Assembly (NCBI RefSeq): GCF_019797745.1
Contig: NZ_VOSI01000002.1
Location: 682,001-746,000 of the forward strand
Source: Edaphocola aurantiacus
GTDB lineage: Bacteria > Bacteroidota > Bacteroidia > Chitinophagales > Chitinophagaceae
Reading direction: 5' to 3'
DNA length: 64,000 nt
Made by a program: the position numbers and the translations under genes. Below the pieces are notes generated by a model, which worked only from the letters and a program-made list of their open reading frames with translations, was not told the origin of the DNA and did not search any database. Shown one piece after another: positions 38,001 through 46,446 of this stretch; positions within the stretch are counted from its first letter, which is position 1, and every line of letters starts with the position of its first letter.

Positions 38001-41000
38001 CCTATTACCGTTACCAGGTTCCCTGTTTAAACGGCTTAGACCTTCAGCTGGAACAAATGGATGTCTATGGACAGATCAGCACCCTGACTGTAGCCCTTGA
38101 GGATGCTTCTCCCGAGCAGTTAATTCAAGGGTTTAACGATAATGTTGCTGAAACATTACTGCCATTGCATCCTGAATATTGTAAACTGCTGGCCTGTGAT
38201 ACAGGCAATTTTGAGGCCCGCTTGTCCGGACTGGAAACATACGATCAGGCAGTCTCTCTAGGCTTGCATACCCTTTCCGGTATTGTTGCTCAAGATCCTT
38301 TATGTACTGCCAATAAATCAGGCGCACCCTACAGTGCCGATCAGTTGTCTTATTTCGCGGCTGATGGAAGCCTGAGCGCATCCAATGCCGCGCTGCTCAA
38401 ACGCTTTGACTCGATGGCTGTTGCACAGGCATATTGTGGATGTAATTCAGCAGAAGCAACCGTTTATTGCCGCGAACAGCAGTATCAGAGCCAGATCAGC
38501 AGCATGACACTGGCCAGTAAGGAAATTAAGGATTTGTATATTAAATCCCTTAAAGCCCTATACCTGGCCAACCGGGGTTTACTGAAACAAAGGTTGACAG
38601 ATGGAGCAACGGCCGATTGCGGACCATGTGACAGTTTCCGCATGAACATGATTGGCATGCCTAATTTTACAACCATTTTTGATGCAAACGGAGATGTAAC
38701 CAGTGATTATATAGACCAGGATGTGAAAGATCTGATTAACAGCAGAAAAAATAATACCAGCGATACATCTCGGCCGGCAATGGTTGCCGGTATGGTTTCC
38801 GGTGGCAGTCAGGATTTCTGTAAACACCAGATCGCCATTATAATGGAAGACCTTAAAAGTTGCGGTAATTTGGACAGTGCGGAACTAGCCGGCATGGGCA
38901 CCTATCTGGAATCATTTTGTACAGGCACTTCCATGGGCGAAAATATTACCCCGGACATTATCAAAAACAAGCTCGTAGCCATGGGCAAGTACGATGACAT
39001 GTGTGGGCCTTTCCTAACCAAATATGCTGTATTTAATAAAAAACTGCTGACAGAAAAAGGTAGTTATATTGCTAAATCGCCTGAGTTCTACCAGGGTCTG
39101 GGTGACTTTATGAACCGTATAGATGTTACCAATGCATTATTAAATGCCCAGGCGACAGGCAGTGGTTCTGCTTCAATAACGATTACTAATAGTAATGTAT
39201 TTGAAAAGGCGCTGCTTACCCGGTTTGCATTATCCAGTGGAAGTAGTATTAATATTAATGGTTTCGTAACTACCTATCCGATCAGTGCCGGCAATACGGT
39301 AAATGCAACAGTATATAAACTGGCAATTACTTCCGGTAGCCTGAGCGATACGCTGTTTCTTGCAGAGCGAAACGTAGCGGGTAATGTACTGGCCAGCCCC
39401 TTAAAAGAAACCGATCCTTTAGGCGCCACTTTATTTACTTATATAAATTTTAGCAACAGTCATAACCTTTTTGCCGATAGCCTTACTTATGGCCTTGCCG
39501 AAGGTGGCGTGGCAGATAATCTGGCCTACATTACCTTAAATAAGCAGGTTGTGGTACAGTCAACGGGTGCTACGCGTAATACCAGCACTTTGTATAATAT
39601 CTGGAGCCATAACCTCCCTATGATGGACCCAAGAAGTCCGGATGGGGTAGAGGAGTGCGTTAACTGTGAACTGTTGCGCCGGGCAGTTGCCGACTATTAC
39701 AGTGCTGCCGCTACTTACCTTATGCCTACCAATGCTGCACACCCGTTTTTTGAGACCAGCCTGCAAAACTACCTGAACTATAAACTGGGTAAAAAACATG
39801 GCATAGAACAGTATGAAGCGCTGGCAGCAGGCTGTGGCCTTACCGATAAGATTGCCATAACCGGATCTCCCGCTACCGTGCAGGTAACTTTTGCCACCGC
39901 TGGCGCCACAGACTTTAGTCCTGCCAAAAGCTTTGTTCAATCACTGCAGCAGGCTTTCCCTTATGTGCGCATTGATCATTTTATGTTCAAAAATATGTCG
40001 GATAATAAGGTGACGGTATGGTTTGATCTGGCAACGATCAGCGATAGAGACACCATCAGAAACCTTAGAAATTATATCCAAACCAATGCGGGGGCAGGGG
40101 TTTACCAGTACCTGCCTGCAGGTTACAGTGCGGAATTGTTTAAACAAAATGGTGCCGCACCGGCGATTAGTGGAGGGGCAGTCAGCAATCAAAGTGTTCG
40201 CATACTGAACCAGGATGGAAGCTATAGCGATGCAACCCGTTATATGATCGATGCAACAGGTACGTTGCCCATAGATAAAGCAAGCGTAAGCCAGGCGGTA
40301 TTGAATTTTGCGGGGACTGATACCACAGCGACCTATATAAAAATTGTATTGGGTAATAAATTATACCGAAGCAGCGATTACAATACGACCGATAAGCAGG
40401 CTTACCTTACCTATGTATATGGACTCTCAAGCCTTAGTGAAAGTGAGGTTGCTGCAGCCCTTGCTCCGGCAACCCTGCAACAGCAGATCAGTGCATTTTC
40501 CTCAACAGACCTGAAACTGAGTTATAACAGCCCCTGGTGTACCGACAATAAGGGTAGCTTGTATTACTGGAATAAGAACCAGGGAAGCCACGGTGGATTT
40601 CAGCGCCTGAACACCTTACTGGGCCAGGTAAAAGCCAGCCTGGGCAGTAATAAGTTATTCCCTGCTGCTGCTACCGTAAATATCAGTGGAAACACTGGTA
40701 GTGGCAATGCATCGGTAAAAGCCTTCCGCCAGGGGAATGGAAATGCCTGGTACCGTATTTTTGATACGGACAATAAACTATACAATATCTATATCACCCC
40801 ATCTGTAAAGATGGCCGGTCCTGCCCAGGAGTATGCCATGCTCAGCGTGAGTCCATCTGTATATACAACAGAAGGCGCAACTGATGTATACCGCTTTAAT
40901 GTGCTCATGGCCCGCGGTACCGATACGGTAACCGTTTATGGATATACTGACTTCCCGATTGCTGCTGGAAGCAAATTGCAGGATGTAGTGCTGCAGGATA

Positions 41001-44000
41001 ATTATGGGCAGCAATTACAATGTATCGATACCAATAGTTGTGAGCACAGTAGCCTGCTGGCTGCGGTGGAGCAGGGTACCCAATTGCACTTTACCTATAT
41101 CGATTCTGTGAAGGCAGGTCTTGCCGCTGCCATGGCATGGTTTTACCCTAAAAATGCGATAGACACCTTGCAACATAGCATGCAGTCCCAGCAGTATCAC
41201 TACACTCTATACTATTATGACCTTGCCGGAAATCTTACCCGTACTGTACCGCCGGCAGGGGTACAGGCCCTGGGAACTGTAGCAACTGCTGCAGTTGATG
41301 GCGCCCGTAATGCCAGCTCATCGGTTACCAACCTGAGTATGAAAGCTGAACATAATAAGGCCAGTAACTATCGCTATAACAGCTTTAACCAGCTGGTATG
41401 GCAGCAGACGCCGGATGGGGGCATTACCGAGTTTTTCTATGACAAGGCTGGTCGCCTGGTGTTCTCACAAAATGCTGTACAACGCGCTGGAAAAAAGTAT
41501 AGTTATACCTTATATGACGACCAGAGCCGGGTGGTGGAAACAGGACAGATTACCGGAGATACGACCCTTTCTGTAGGTCAGCACCCGGTATTTATTACAA
41601 ATCTGTTCATGAAGAATATGAACGGGGCCGGTAGCATTGCCGATTGGGTTAAAGTTAAAGTAAGGGAAGAGGTAGTGGCTACCCGTTATGACAAACCATT
41701 GATCTCCCTGCAAGGATTCGATAATATGCTTTCCGATCAGCAGAACCTGCGTAAGCGGGTGAGTGCAATCCTGTATAGCCCGACGGTAACCACGCAGATG
41801 TCTATCGACTCCTATTATCACTATGCGACCCACTTCAGTTATGATGCCATGGGCAATGTGCAAACGCTTACCCATGACAACCCATACCTGGATTACATGA
41901 AACAGCGCTTCAAACGGATTGACTACGATTATGACCTGTTGAGTGGTAAGGTGAATATGTTGAGCTATAACCGCGGCTTTGCCGACCAGTTCTACCAGCG
42001 TTACGATTACGATGCTGATAATCGCCTGGTAGCCACGTTCAGCTCCAAAGACGGGCTGGAATGGGACCGTGATGCGGCTTATGCCTATTATAAGCATGGT
42101 CCGCTGGCCGAAGTGCAGTACGGCGACCTGAATGTACAGGGCGTACAGTATGCCTATACCATTCAGGGCTGGCTGAAAGCCATTAATGGGGACGGCCTAA
42201 ATACCGATCGCGATATGGGCCATGATGGTGTAGATAGCGTATACCCGGCCGATGTGATGAGCCATACACTGGATTATTATGCCAGTGATTATAAGGCCAT
42301 AGACCCGGCTGCCAGCGTAAGCACCCTTCCAAATCCTACGCGTTCCCTGTACAATGGTAATATTGTGCGCCAGGCTACCGCTACGGTGGGCAGCCCTAAT
42401 ATGGTGCGCGACTATACCTATGACCAGCTGCACCGGATCAAAAAGACAGAGTACAGCCTGTATGATAATATTACTATGGCGATGACCAGCATGGTTGATG
42501 CCTATAAAAATACGTACAGTTACGATCCTGACGGCAATATCCAGACCCTGACCCGTAATGACGGAGCGGGTAACCCACTGGATAACCTCAGTTACCATTA
42601 TCTAAATGCCAGCCAGAATAATAAACTGGGCTATGTAAGCGATGCGGTAAGCACCACCGGTGGCAATGACCTGAAAAATAACCAGGCCACCGGCAACTAT
42701 ACCTACGATGCCATTGGTAACCTCAAGAGCGACGCCAGTGAGGGTATTAAGGATATCCGCTGGAATGTGTACGGTAAAATGCTGACCTTAAGTAAGGGTA
42801 CTACCCAGGAAGACACAATGCAGCTGCAGTTTGCCTACGATGGTATGGGTAACCGTATCCGTAAAGACTACTGGCAGAATATCGGCAGTGGTAATACAGG
42901 AGCGTTGCGTACCAGCGATATTTATGTGCGTGATGCCCAGGGCAATATCCTTGCAGTATATAAAGAGAAAGCAACCATTAATGGTAGCAATACCATAGAC
43001 TGGTTGAATGATCAGCTGATTATGTCTGCTACGGCTACAGAGCTGGCTCCTTTCTACACCAACCAGGTGGGCAGCAATGGTGCTTTTGTCAATGACTTTA
43101 TGAACCAGGTGGTGGGTACCAACGGCAGCTGGGCTTATAATAAAATCATCAGCAAATCGACGGCTTATTATATGAGCCAGTCGCAGCCGATGTATGGTCA
43201 GGCCCTGCAAATGTACCTGCCCACCAGTTATGGAGATATTGTAGCTACGGACTGGAATCTGATCGGCAATGCCTTTATGGGAACACCGGAAAAAACGATG
43301 CGCGCCGGCTACTTGATCGAAAACCTGACCAATGCTGAGAATGATGCGGAATCGCGGAGCCAGACCCTTTTGCACCTGGTAAGCGATACCCGCGCGCTGG
43401 CTGATGATCTGCTTGCCAATATGGGCTATGATCCCGAAGGTTTGACCGAGTGGGATAAAGTTATGGCCATGCAGAACTTTATTGAAGAGCACGGAAGTAG
43501 AGATTTTGGTAATCTGTTCGTGGATAGAGTAAGGGATTATGACCCATCACCTTTCTGGGAAAATATGCTTAAGGATCCTGTGGTGTTGCGCCAGGATATA
43601 CTCGATAATATCCGCCCGGTGACCGAGGCCCTTATTGATGGGCTTGCTGACCGTACCGATGGCAATAACGAAGACCTGATCGGCTATATGGCCGATTGGA
43701 TGGACGGTAATGACCCCGGAGTATTCCTGGGCCAGTTCAGCCCTGCGACCAAACTGAATGTGATCTATGATGAAGATAAACCCTTATTTTTACAAACCTA
43801 TATCGGCACTTACGGTATAGCCAATGTAAGTCATGCGATCAAAGCCATACCAGGAGTAACAGCCATATCGGTGAACAGCTGGATTGTAAATGCGGCCAAT
43901 AATGGTATACTGCCGATGTCGGTAATGCAGTTTGTAAATACACCAAATCCACAGAATATCGATGCCGATACGCTATACCTGGCCGAGCATCACCTGTATG

Positions 44001-45298
44001 GCAGCAGCAGACTGGGCATCAAGTACTACCAGCCGGAACAGTATAGAAACATCTATACACCCGGTAGTCCAGTGGTACAGGGAGCCAGTGCAAGAGTGCC
44101 CTGGTACAGCCTGGCCTACGAGGAAATGGTGAAGAAGGGTGTACGCAATCCGCAGAGCCCTGCAGACCGTCTGGTGGATTCCTTTGCTACGGTAAGAACA
44201 CTAGGAACTAAAGAATATGAACTTACCGATCACTTAGGGAATGTACTAGCTAATGTACTTGACCGTAAGACGGGCTATGGTGCAGCCAATTTATTGTACA
44301 AAGGCTTCCATGCCGATGTAAGCAGTACAACGGATTATTATCCGTTTGGGTTTGGGATGAATGAGCGGAGTACTGGAAGTGGAGGAAGGTTCGGATTTAA
44401 TGGACAGGAAAAGGATAATGAAGTAAAAGGTAAGGGTAATCAATTAGCATTTGAATTTAGAGATTTTGATCCTAGATTAGGGAGATTCTTTGCAGTGGAC
44501 CCACTTTCGCAAAAGTATCCATATTATACACCTTATCAATTCGCGGGAAATCGAGTAATATCAAGTATCGATATTGAAGGACTAGAGGATTTGTATTTTA
44601 TGGATCAAAAGATTGAATCCATTAAAGGAGAACCAGTTGTTACGATAATTAATGGAGTTGAAACCATGCAACAAGAAATGGCAGATTTTAAAAATCCCGA
44701 TATAAATAAAGGTTATAATATAATAATATTAGATGGATTCCAAGAGGTGAAAAATGAGTCAATGTCTTCTAAGGCATTTAGAGGGATGGGGAAAGCTTAT
44801 ACAGGGCCTCGATTAGATGCAAAGATGGTGGAAATGTATAGCACTGGTGTCCTAACGGCAAATGATGATATCTTTACCCCAGAGGTTATGGGTAGCAGGG
44901 CATTTAAAGAAACTGTAGCGCAAAAAAGAGGTGTTGTATTTATTTATTTACCTAAAGGAACAGTCGAAAAGTCTAGATTAGCAGCAAAGCAATTAGACGA
45001 TATATATGAAAGATTTAAATTTTTTGATGCAGCAAATACTATTATTCATGAAGCGATTGCTCACGCGTTTAGAAGAGTTAAATATGGAAGTAAATTTACA
45101 GAAGAGCAAGATCACGATACGTTCTTTAAAGATGAAAGTTCTGATGTTAAATGGGATGCAAGTAAAGGTACATCTCCCCAATATACCTATATAAAAGATC
45201 ATCTTCCAAATTCAGTTGCAGGGAAAATTCAAAGGGAGATTGATAGGCAAATTGAAAATATGAAAAGCAACAGTAAATCTAAAACAAAATCAAAATGA
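35003..45298 (+). CDS. Giant RHS polymorphic toxin with HExxH metallopeptidase-like C-terminal tip
   Basis: The 3431-residue protein has a signal peptide (1-25, ending 'GYGQ'), then beta domains with 'YFDGMGKNRQTQTKINSDLNY' (about residues 394-414), a Cys-rich central part, and YD-type repeats from about residue 2065 ('YYYDLAGNLTRT', 'EFFYDKAGRLVFSQ', 'YDYDADNRLVATF'). The RHS core ends with 'YELTDHLGNVLANV' and 'FNGQEKDNEV', 'FRDFDPRLGRFFAVDPLSQKYP..TPYQFAGN' (3070-3185). After 'DIEGLEDLY' composition turns AT-rich and the final 240 residues form a variable toxin domain with 'NTIIHEAIAHAFRR' (HExxH, 3349-3353), a zincin-like zinc site. About 320 residues (2672-2990) are inserted between 'DAQGNILAVYK' and 'HLYGSSRLG'. 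The family delivers toxins to competitors. The target is unknown. Confidence 0.8.
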   Translation: MRKIAQYIYQFILLVLCTGMIGYGQDIKFRPDHESKAYYSRSIKTMGSPSGYNDLLGTTSAFEWFEMTSIPSSWSQKYTFKSVSNYIKVAIDHNAKDVVSNYKYQLTFQVKGYSDPASPGTYTTQNHIITLEYNKDSLAAYKDATLLKLPGSGFYSFDLTLIDVQEISGSSPMAVSKSGLAPNFYIQAEVVTQRYDDDLSGKMIFVNSAYHSASQELEVRWGNYAPSEVSSLPSGFMPMYDNFKPVKYELEWTYIDDYKLNDYNHTSGSAGYKNTASTFSVPYNFKNNATRIQTENNYFFIPVVYGHGAVVFRVRRIRPDNVNFTDLVYSDWNLPESGNLTNTSFGTGGLNVNPYRAPSNCILIVETPHQSDSVNYQYSISFAEEGKYKHVLNYFDGMGKNRQTQTKINSDLNYVVAIDKIYDFEGRPAITTLPTPVLSSNLQFKSNLSLHAGTNQPYRAPDFDTGCVTDTVAPFASVALASVYYSDQNTDKSGMQKFVPDAGGYPFIQTIYSPDYTDKVLWQGGAGKNFQRGKDHGTRYAYVRAGQNELNRLFGTEAGYFQYYPKQVTVDPNGQASFAIVNPAGKTVATALAGTSPSSLLYPIDTLADMASASYKVQDILAGNLQQIDNGLRRAEYSYYNEAVGFNGLRYSADIAPFPTGCGNQYINIAGKLNYKIIDECGGIYLSKSDVAGTNSVTTSNQHQYYWGTKDSVQLMPGKYTIIKELSFPDSTIRSMASSFVDNNTGNGLCYTGKEVFIRSEIENTSFPCPPSDTFNACDALRQRLKSELYPGAKYGQYIKADDGSFIAGSGNSIFTYYDVYDSVSYYWEHTDTPKIGDRCKYKLRIDDWQDEPTVPGSNLLLTEMGSDNKIPWVWYDEVMAPYPQGGYFYTGSAPYKVKHTYIDTLYCETKKAYYPNAVNVGKCLYHVYYLGNCSVPGSTGGSMATGTDKYIWATSLAEIPTSTVVTQSVPIGNFMSKVNCTVYLDTTNYEIIECNDGTPYYRYQVPCLNGLDLQLEQMDVYGQISTLTVALEDASPEQLIQGFNDNVAETLLPLHPEYCKLLACDTGNFEARLSGLETYDQAVSLGLHTLSGIVAQDPLCTANKSGAPYSADQLSYFAADGSLSASNAALLKRFDSMAVAQAYCGCNSAEATVYCREQQYQSQISSMTLASKEIKDLYIKSLKALYLANRGLLKQRLTDGATADCGPCDSFRMNMIGMPNFTTIFDANGDVTSDYIDQDVKDLINSRKNNTSDTSRPAMVAGMVSGGSQDFCKHQIAIIMEDLKSCGNLDSAELAGMGTYLESFCTGTSMGENITPDIIKNKLVAMGKYDDMCGPFLTKYAVFNKKLLTEKGSYIAKSPEFYQGLGDFMNRIDVTNALLNAQATGSGSASITITNSNVFEKALLTRFALSSGSSININGFVTTYPISAGNTVNATVYKLAITSGSLSDTLFLAERNVAGNVLASPLKETDPLGATLFTYINFSNSHNLFADSLTYGLAEGGVADNLAYITLNKQVVVQSTGATRNTSTLYNIWSHNLPMMDPRSPDGVEECVNCELLRRAVADYYSAAATYLMPTNAAHPFFETSLQNYLNYKLGKKHGIEQYEALAAGCGLTDKIAITGSPATVQVTFATAGATDFSPAKSFVQSLQQAFPYVRIDHFMFKNMSDNKVTVWFDLATISDRDTIRNLRNYIQTNAGAGVYQYLPAGYSAELFKQNGAAPAISGGAVSNQSVRILNQDGSYSDATRYMIDATGTLPIDKASVSQAVLNFAGTDTTATYIKIVLGNKLYRSSDYNTTDKQAYLTYVYGLSSLSESEVAAALAPATLQQQISAFSSTDLKLSYNSPWCTDNKGSLYYWNKNQGSHGGFQRLNTLLGQVKASLGSNKLFPAAATVNISGNTGSGNASVKAFRQGNGNAWYRIFDTDNKLYNIYITPSVKMAGPAQEYAMLSVSPSVYTTEGATDVYRFNVLMARGTDTVTVYGYTDFPIAAGSKLQDVVLQDNYGQQLQCIDTNSCEHSSLLAAVEQGTQLHFTYIDSVKAGLAAAMAWFYPKNAIDTLQHSMQSQQYHYTLYYYDLAGNLTRTVPPAGVQALGTVATAAVDGARNASSSVTNLSMKAEHNKASNYRYNSFNQLVWQQTPDGGITEFFYDKAGRLVFSQNAVQRAGKKYSYTLYDDQSRVVETGQITGDTTLSVGQHPVFITNLFMKNMNGAGSIADWVKVKVREEVVATRYDKPLISLQGFDNMLSDQQNLRKRVSAILYSPTVTTQMSIDSYYHYATHFSYDAMGNVQTLTHDNPYLDYMKQRFKRIDYDYDLLSGKVNMLSYNRGFADQFYQRYDYDADNRLVATFSSKDGLEWDRDAAYAYYKHGPLAEVQYGDLNVQGVQYAYTIQGWLKAINGDGLNTDRDMGHDGVDSVYPADVMSHTLDYYASDYKAIDPAASVSTLPNPTRSLYNGNIVRQATATVGSPNMVRDYTYDQLHRIKKTEYSLYDNITMAMTSMVDAYKNTYSYDPDGNIQTLTRNDGAGNPLDNLSYHYLNASQNNKLGYVSDAVSTTGGNDLKNNQATGNYTYDAIGNLKSDASEGIKDIRWNVYGKMLTLSKGTTQEDTMQLQFAYDGMGNRIRKDYWQNIGSGNTGALRTSDIYVRDAQGNILAVYKEKATINGSNTIDWLNDQLIMSATATELAPFYTNQVGSNGAFVNDFMNQVVGTNGSWAYNKIISKSTAYYMSQSQPMYGQALQMYLPTSYGDIVATDWNLIGNAFMGTPEKTMRAGYLIENLTNAENDAESRSQTLLHLVSDTRALADDLLANMGYDPEGLTEWDKVMAMQNFIEEHGSRDFGNLFVDRVRDYDPSPFWENMLKDPVVLRQDILDNIRPVTEALIDGLADRTDGNNEDLIGYMADWMDGNDPGVFLGQFSPATKLNVIYDEDKPLFLQTYIGTYGIANVSHAIKAIPGVTAISVNSWIVNAANNGILPMSVMQFVNTPNPQNIDADTLYLAEHHLYGSSRLGIKYYQPEQYRNIYTPGSPVVQGASARVPWYSLAYEEMVKKGVRNPQSPADRLVDSFATVRTLGTKEYELTDHLGNVLANVLDRKTGYGAANLLYKGFHADVSSTTDYYPFGFGMNERSTGSGGRFGFNGQEKDNEVKGKGNQLAFEFRDFDPRLGRFFAVDPLSQKYPYYTPYQFAGNRVISSIDIEGLEDLYFMDQKIESIKGEPVVTIINGVETMQQEMADFKNPDINKGYNIIILDGFQEVKNESMSSKAFRGMGKAYTGPRLDAKMVEMYSTGVLTANDDIFTPEVMGSRAFKETVAQKRGVVFIYLPKGTVEKSRLAAKQLDDIYERFKFFDAANTIIHEAIAHAFRRVKYGSKFTEEQDHDTFFKDESSDVKWDASKGTSPQYTYIKDHLPNSVAGKIQREIDRQIENMKSNSKSKTKSK

Positions 45299-46122
45299 TA
45301 AAAATAGGATTATTAACCGGTTTAGTTTTTTTAGTTTCTTTCTGTCATGGACAAAATCCAAATTTTCCCTTTTATGGAAAATTCATAAAACAGGAACTTC
45401 AGAATATAGACTTAACATTATACTCCAAGATTGAGCTTTTAAAAGTGGAAGGAAATGATACTTTTAAATATCAAGAATATATAATTTCAAATGGAAAGCT
45501 TAAAAAAGAAATAGAATATACAAAAACAAACGACGGTAATTTGTTAACAAATGAATTGCTCTTTAATTGGAACAATGATCATTTACAATCAATGGCGATT
45601 AAAAGAGATGATAAGGATTCAATATTTTATTTATATGAATATAGGTTCCCTCAAATTACTTTATGGGAGAAGAGAAGAGAAAAAACTACTCTTCTATCGA
45701 TTCAGAAATTTAATAAAGATTCAACCATAAATGTTGAGAAAAGGATGGATGCAAATGGCAAAGTTTATAACTGGGTTGAGTTCTTATATTCAAAAAAATC
45801 CATGTCGCGTAAACTTTACGAAGGAAAACGACTTCAATCGGAAACAATTATTAGCGAACTTGATCCTTTTAACGAAATTGAATATTTTTCGGATTATAAT
45901 GATTTTTCAAACGGGATTCAAAATGAAAATAATAACAAAATAACACAATTTGAAAAGAAGACCCTAAATGGTCTTAATCAAGTTGTTCAAAGGGTTGTTT
46001 GCTTTAGTGATGGTGATGTTATAGTTTACAATTATTCATATAACAACGGACTATTAAGCTCAATAGGATCAATATTGAGTAATGGCAAAAAAAAATTGAT
46101 TATTTATAAATATTATAAATAA
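45295..46122 (+). CDS. Probable immunity protein for the RHS toxin, exported
   Basis: This 275-residue, strongly AT-rich gene overlaps the toxin stop by 4 bp (ATGA), the usual toxin-immunity arrangement. A signal peptide (residues 1-20, 'LLTGLVFLVSFCHGQ') points to the periplasm or outside. The Cys is preceded by Phe, so it is not a good lipobox. The body has repeated 'Y..NGkL..e..y' and 'ysnGlL.sig' strands reminiscent of MORN/YwqK-type antitoxins of Bacteroidota. Export of the immunity protein implies that the toxin acts outside the cytoplasm, which fits an extracellular or periplasmic metallopeptidase. Immunity function is inferred from position and composition. Confidence 0.6.
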   Translation: MIKIGLLTGLVFLVSFCHGQNPNFPFYGKFIKQELQNIDLTLYSKIELLKVEGNDTFKYQEYIISNGKLKKEIEYTKTNDGNLLTNELLFNWNNDHLQSMAIKRDDKDSIFYLYEYRFPQITLWEKRREKTTLLSIQKFNKDSTINVEKRMDANGKVYNWVEFLYSKKSMSRKLYEGKRLQSETIISELDPFNEIEYFSDYNDFSNGIQNENNNKITQFEKKTLNGLNQVVQRVVCFSDGDVIVYNYSYNNGLLSSIGSILSNGKKKLIIYKYYK

Positions 46123-46136
46123 TTTTTGCCCTTGTA

Positions 46137-46277
46137 TTGAGGCAGTTCAAGAGTATCGTAGAATATCGAAGCACTACAAGATCATTTTATTATTCAAAAG
46201 GATTACCAATTGTCGAAATCAACATTGGCATACAAGAAGAATCGATAAATTCATTAGCTTATAGCTTTTGGGATTAA
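46137..46277 (+). pseudogene. Possible remnant of a displaced toxin or immunity cassette
   Basis: Within the 324-bp gap after the immunity-like gene, a frame of about 46 codons (TTG 46137 to TAA 46275-46277) reads like real protein ('EYRSTTRSFYYSKGLPIVEINIG', 'SINSLAYSFWD' at its end) but lacks a good start. RHS loci often keep tails of exchanged cassettes downstream of the active tip, and this may be one. A chance open frame is also possible. Confidence 0.25.
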
Positions 46278-46324
46278 GTTTTAAATTTCACCATTTGTAG
46301 CTTTAAGGAAAAATCGATACCAAT

Positions 46325-46362
46325 AATTGAAGCGACAACTTTTCGTCGCTTCAATTGTTTTT
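46325..46362 (+). terminator. Strong Rho-independent terminator ending the RHS operon
   Basis: AATTGAAGCGAC (46325-46336) pairs perfectly with GTCGCTTCAATT (46345-46356) across an 8-nt loop, followed by GTTTTT. It separates the RHS operon from the lanthipeptide locus 85 bp downstream. Confidence 0.9.
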
Positions 46363-46381
46363 CCTTACTTACAACGTATAA

Positions 46382-46430
46382 TGCCATTCAAATAATTTAT
46401 TAATGCATTTATAAAAAATCGGATAGTTTG
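46382..46430 (+). promoter_or_regulatory. lanB promoter with LytTR-like half-sites
   Basis: TGCCATTCAAATA (46382-46394) matches the 13-bp motif found near lanA (TGACATTCAAATA at 50950). A weaker copy (ATGCATTTATAAA) starts 21 bp later at 46403, and after another 21 bp TAGTTTG (46424-46430) resembles a Bacteroidota -7 box. The lanB start follows at 46447. The regular 21-bp stepping suggests a LytTR response-regulator operator touching the promoter. Confidence 0.6.
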
Positions 46431-46446
46431 GATTAAAACAACTATC

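Noticed and set aside
41510-42097. 195-codon minus-strand frame inside the RHS toxin gene
   Set aside because: Isoleucine/valine-rich shadow of the YD-repeat region. Several similar frames exist on the minus strand across the RHS genes, none with a start context or family resemblance.
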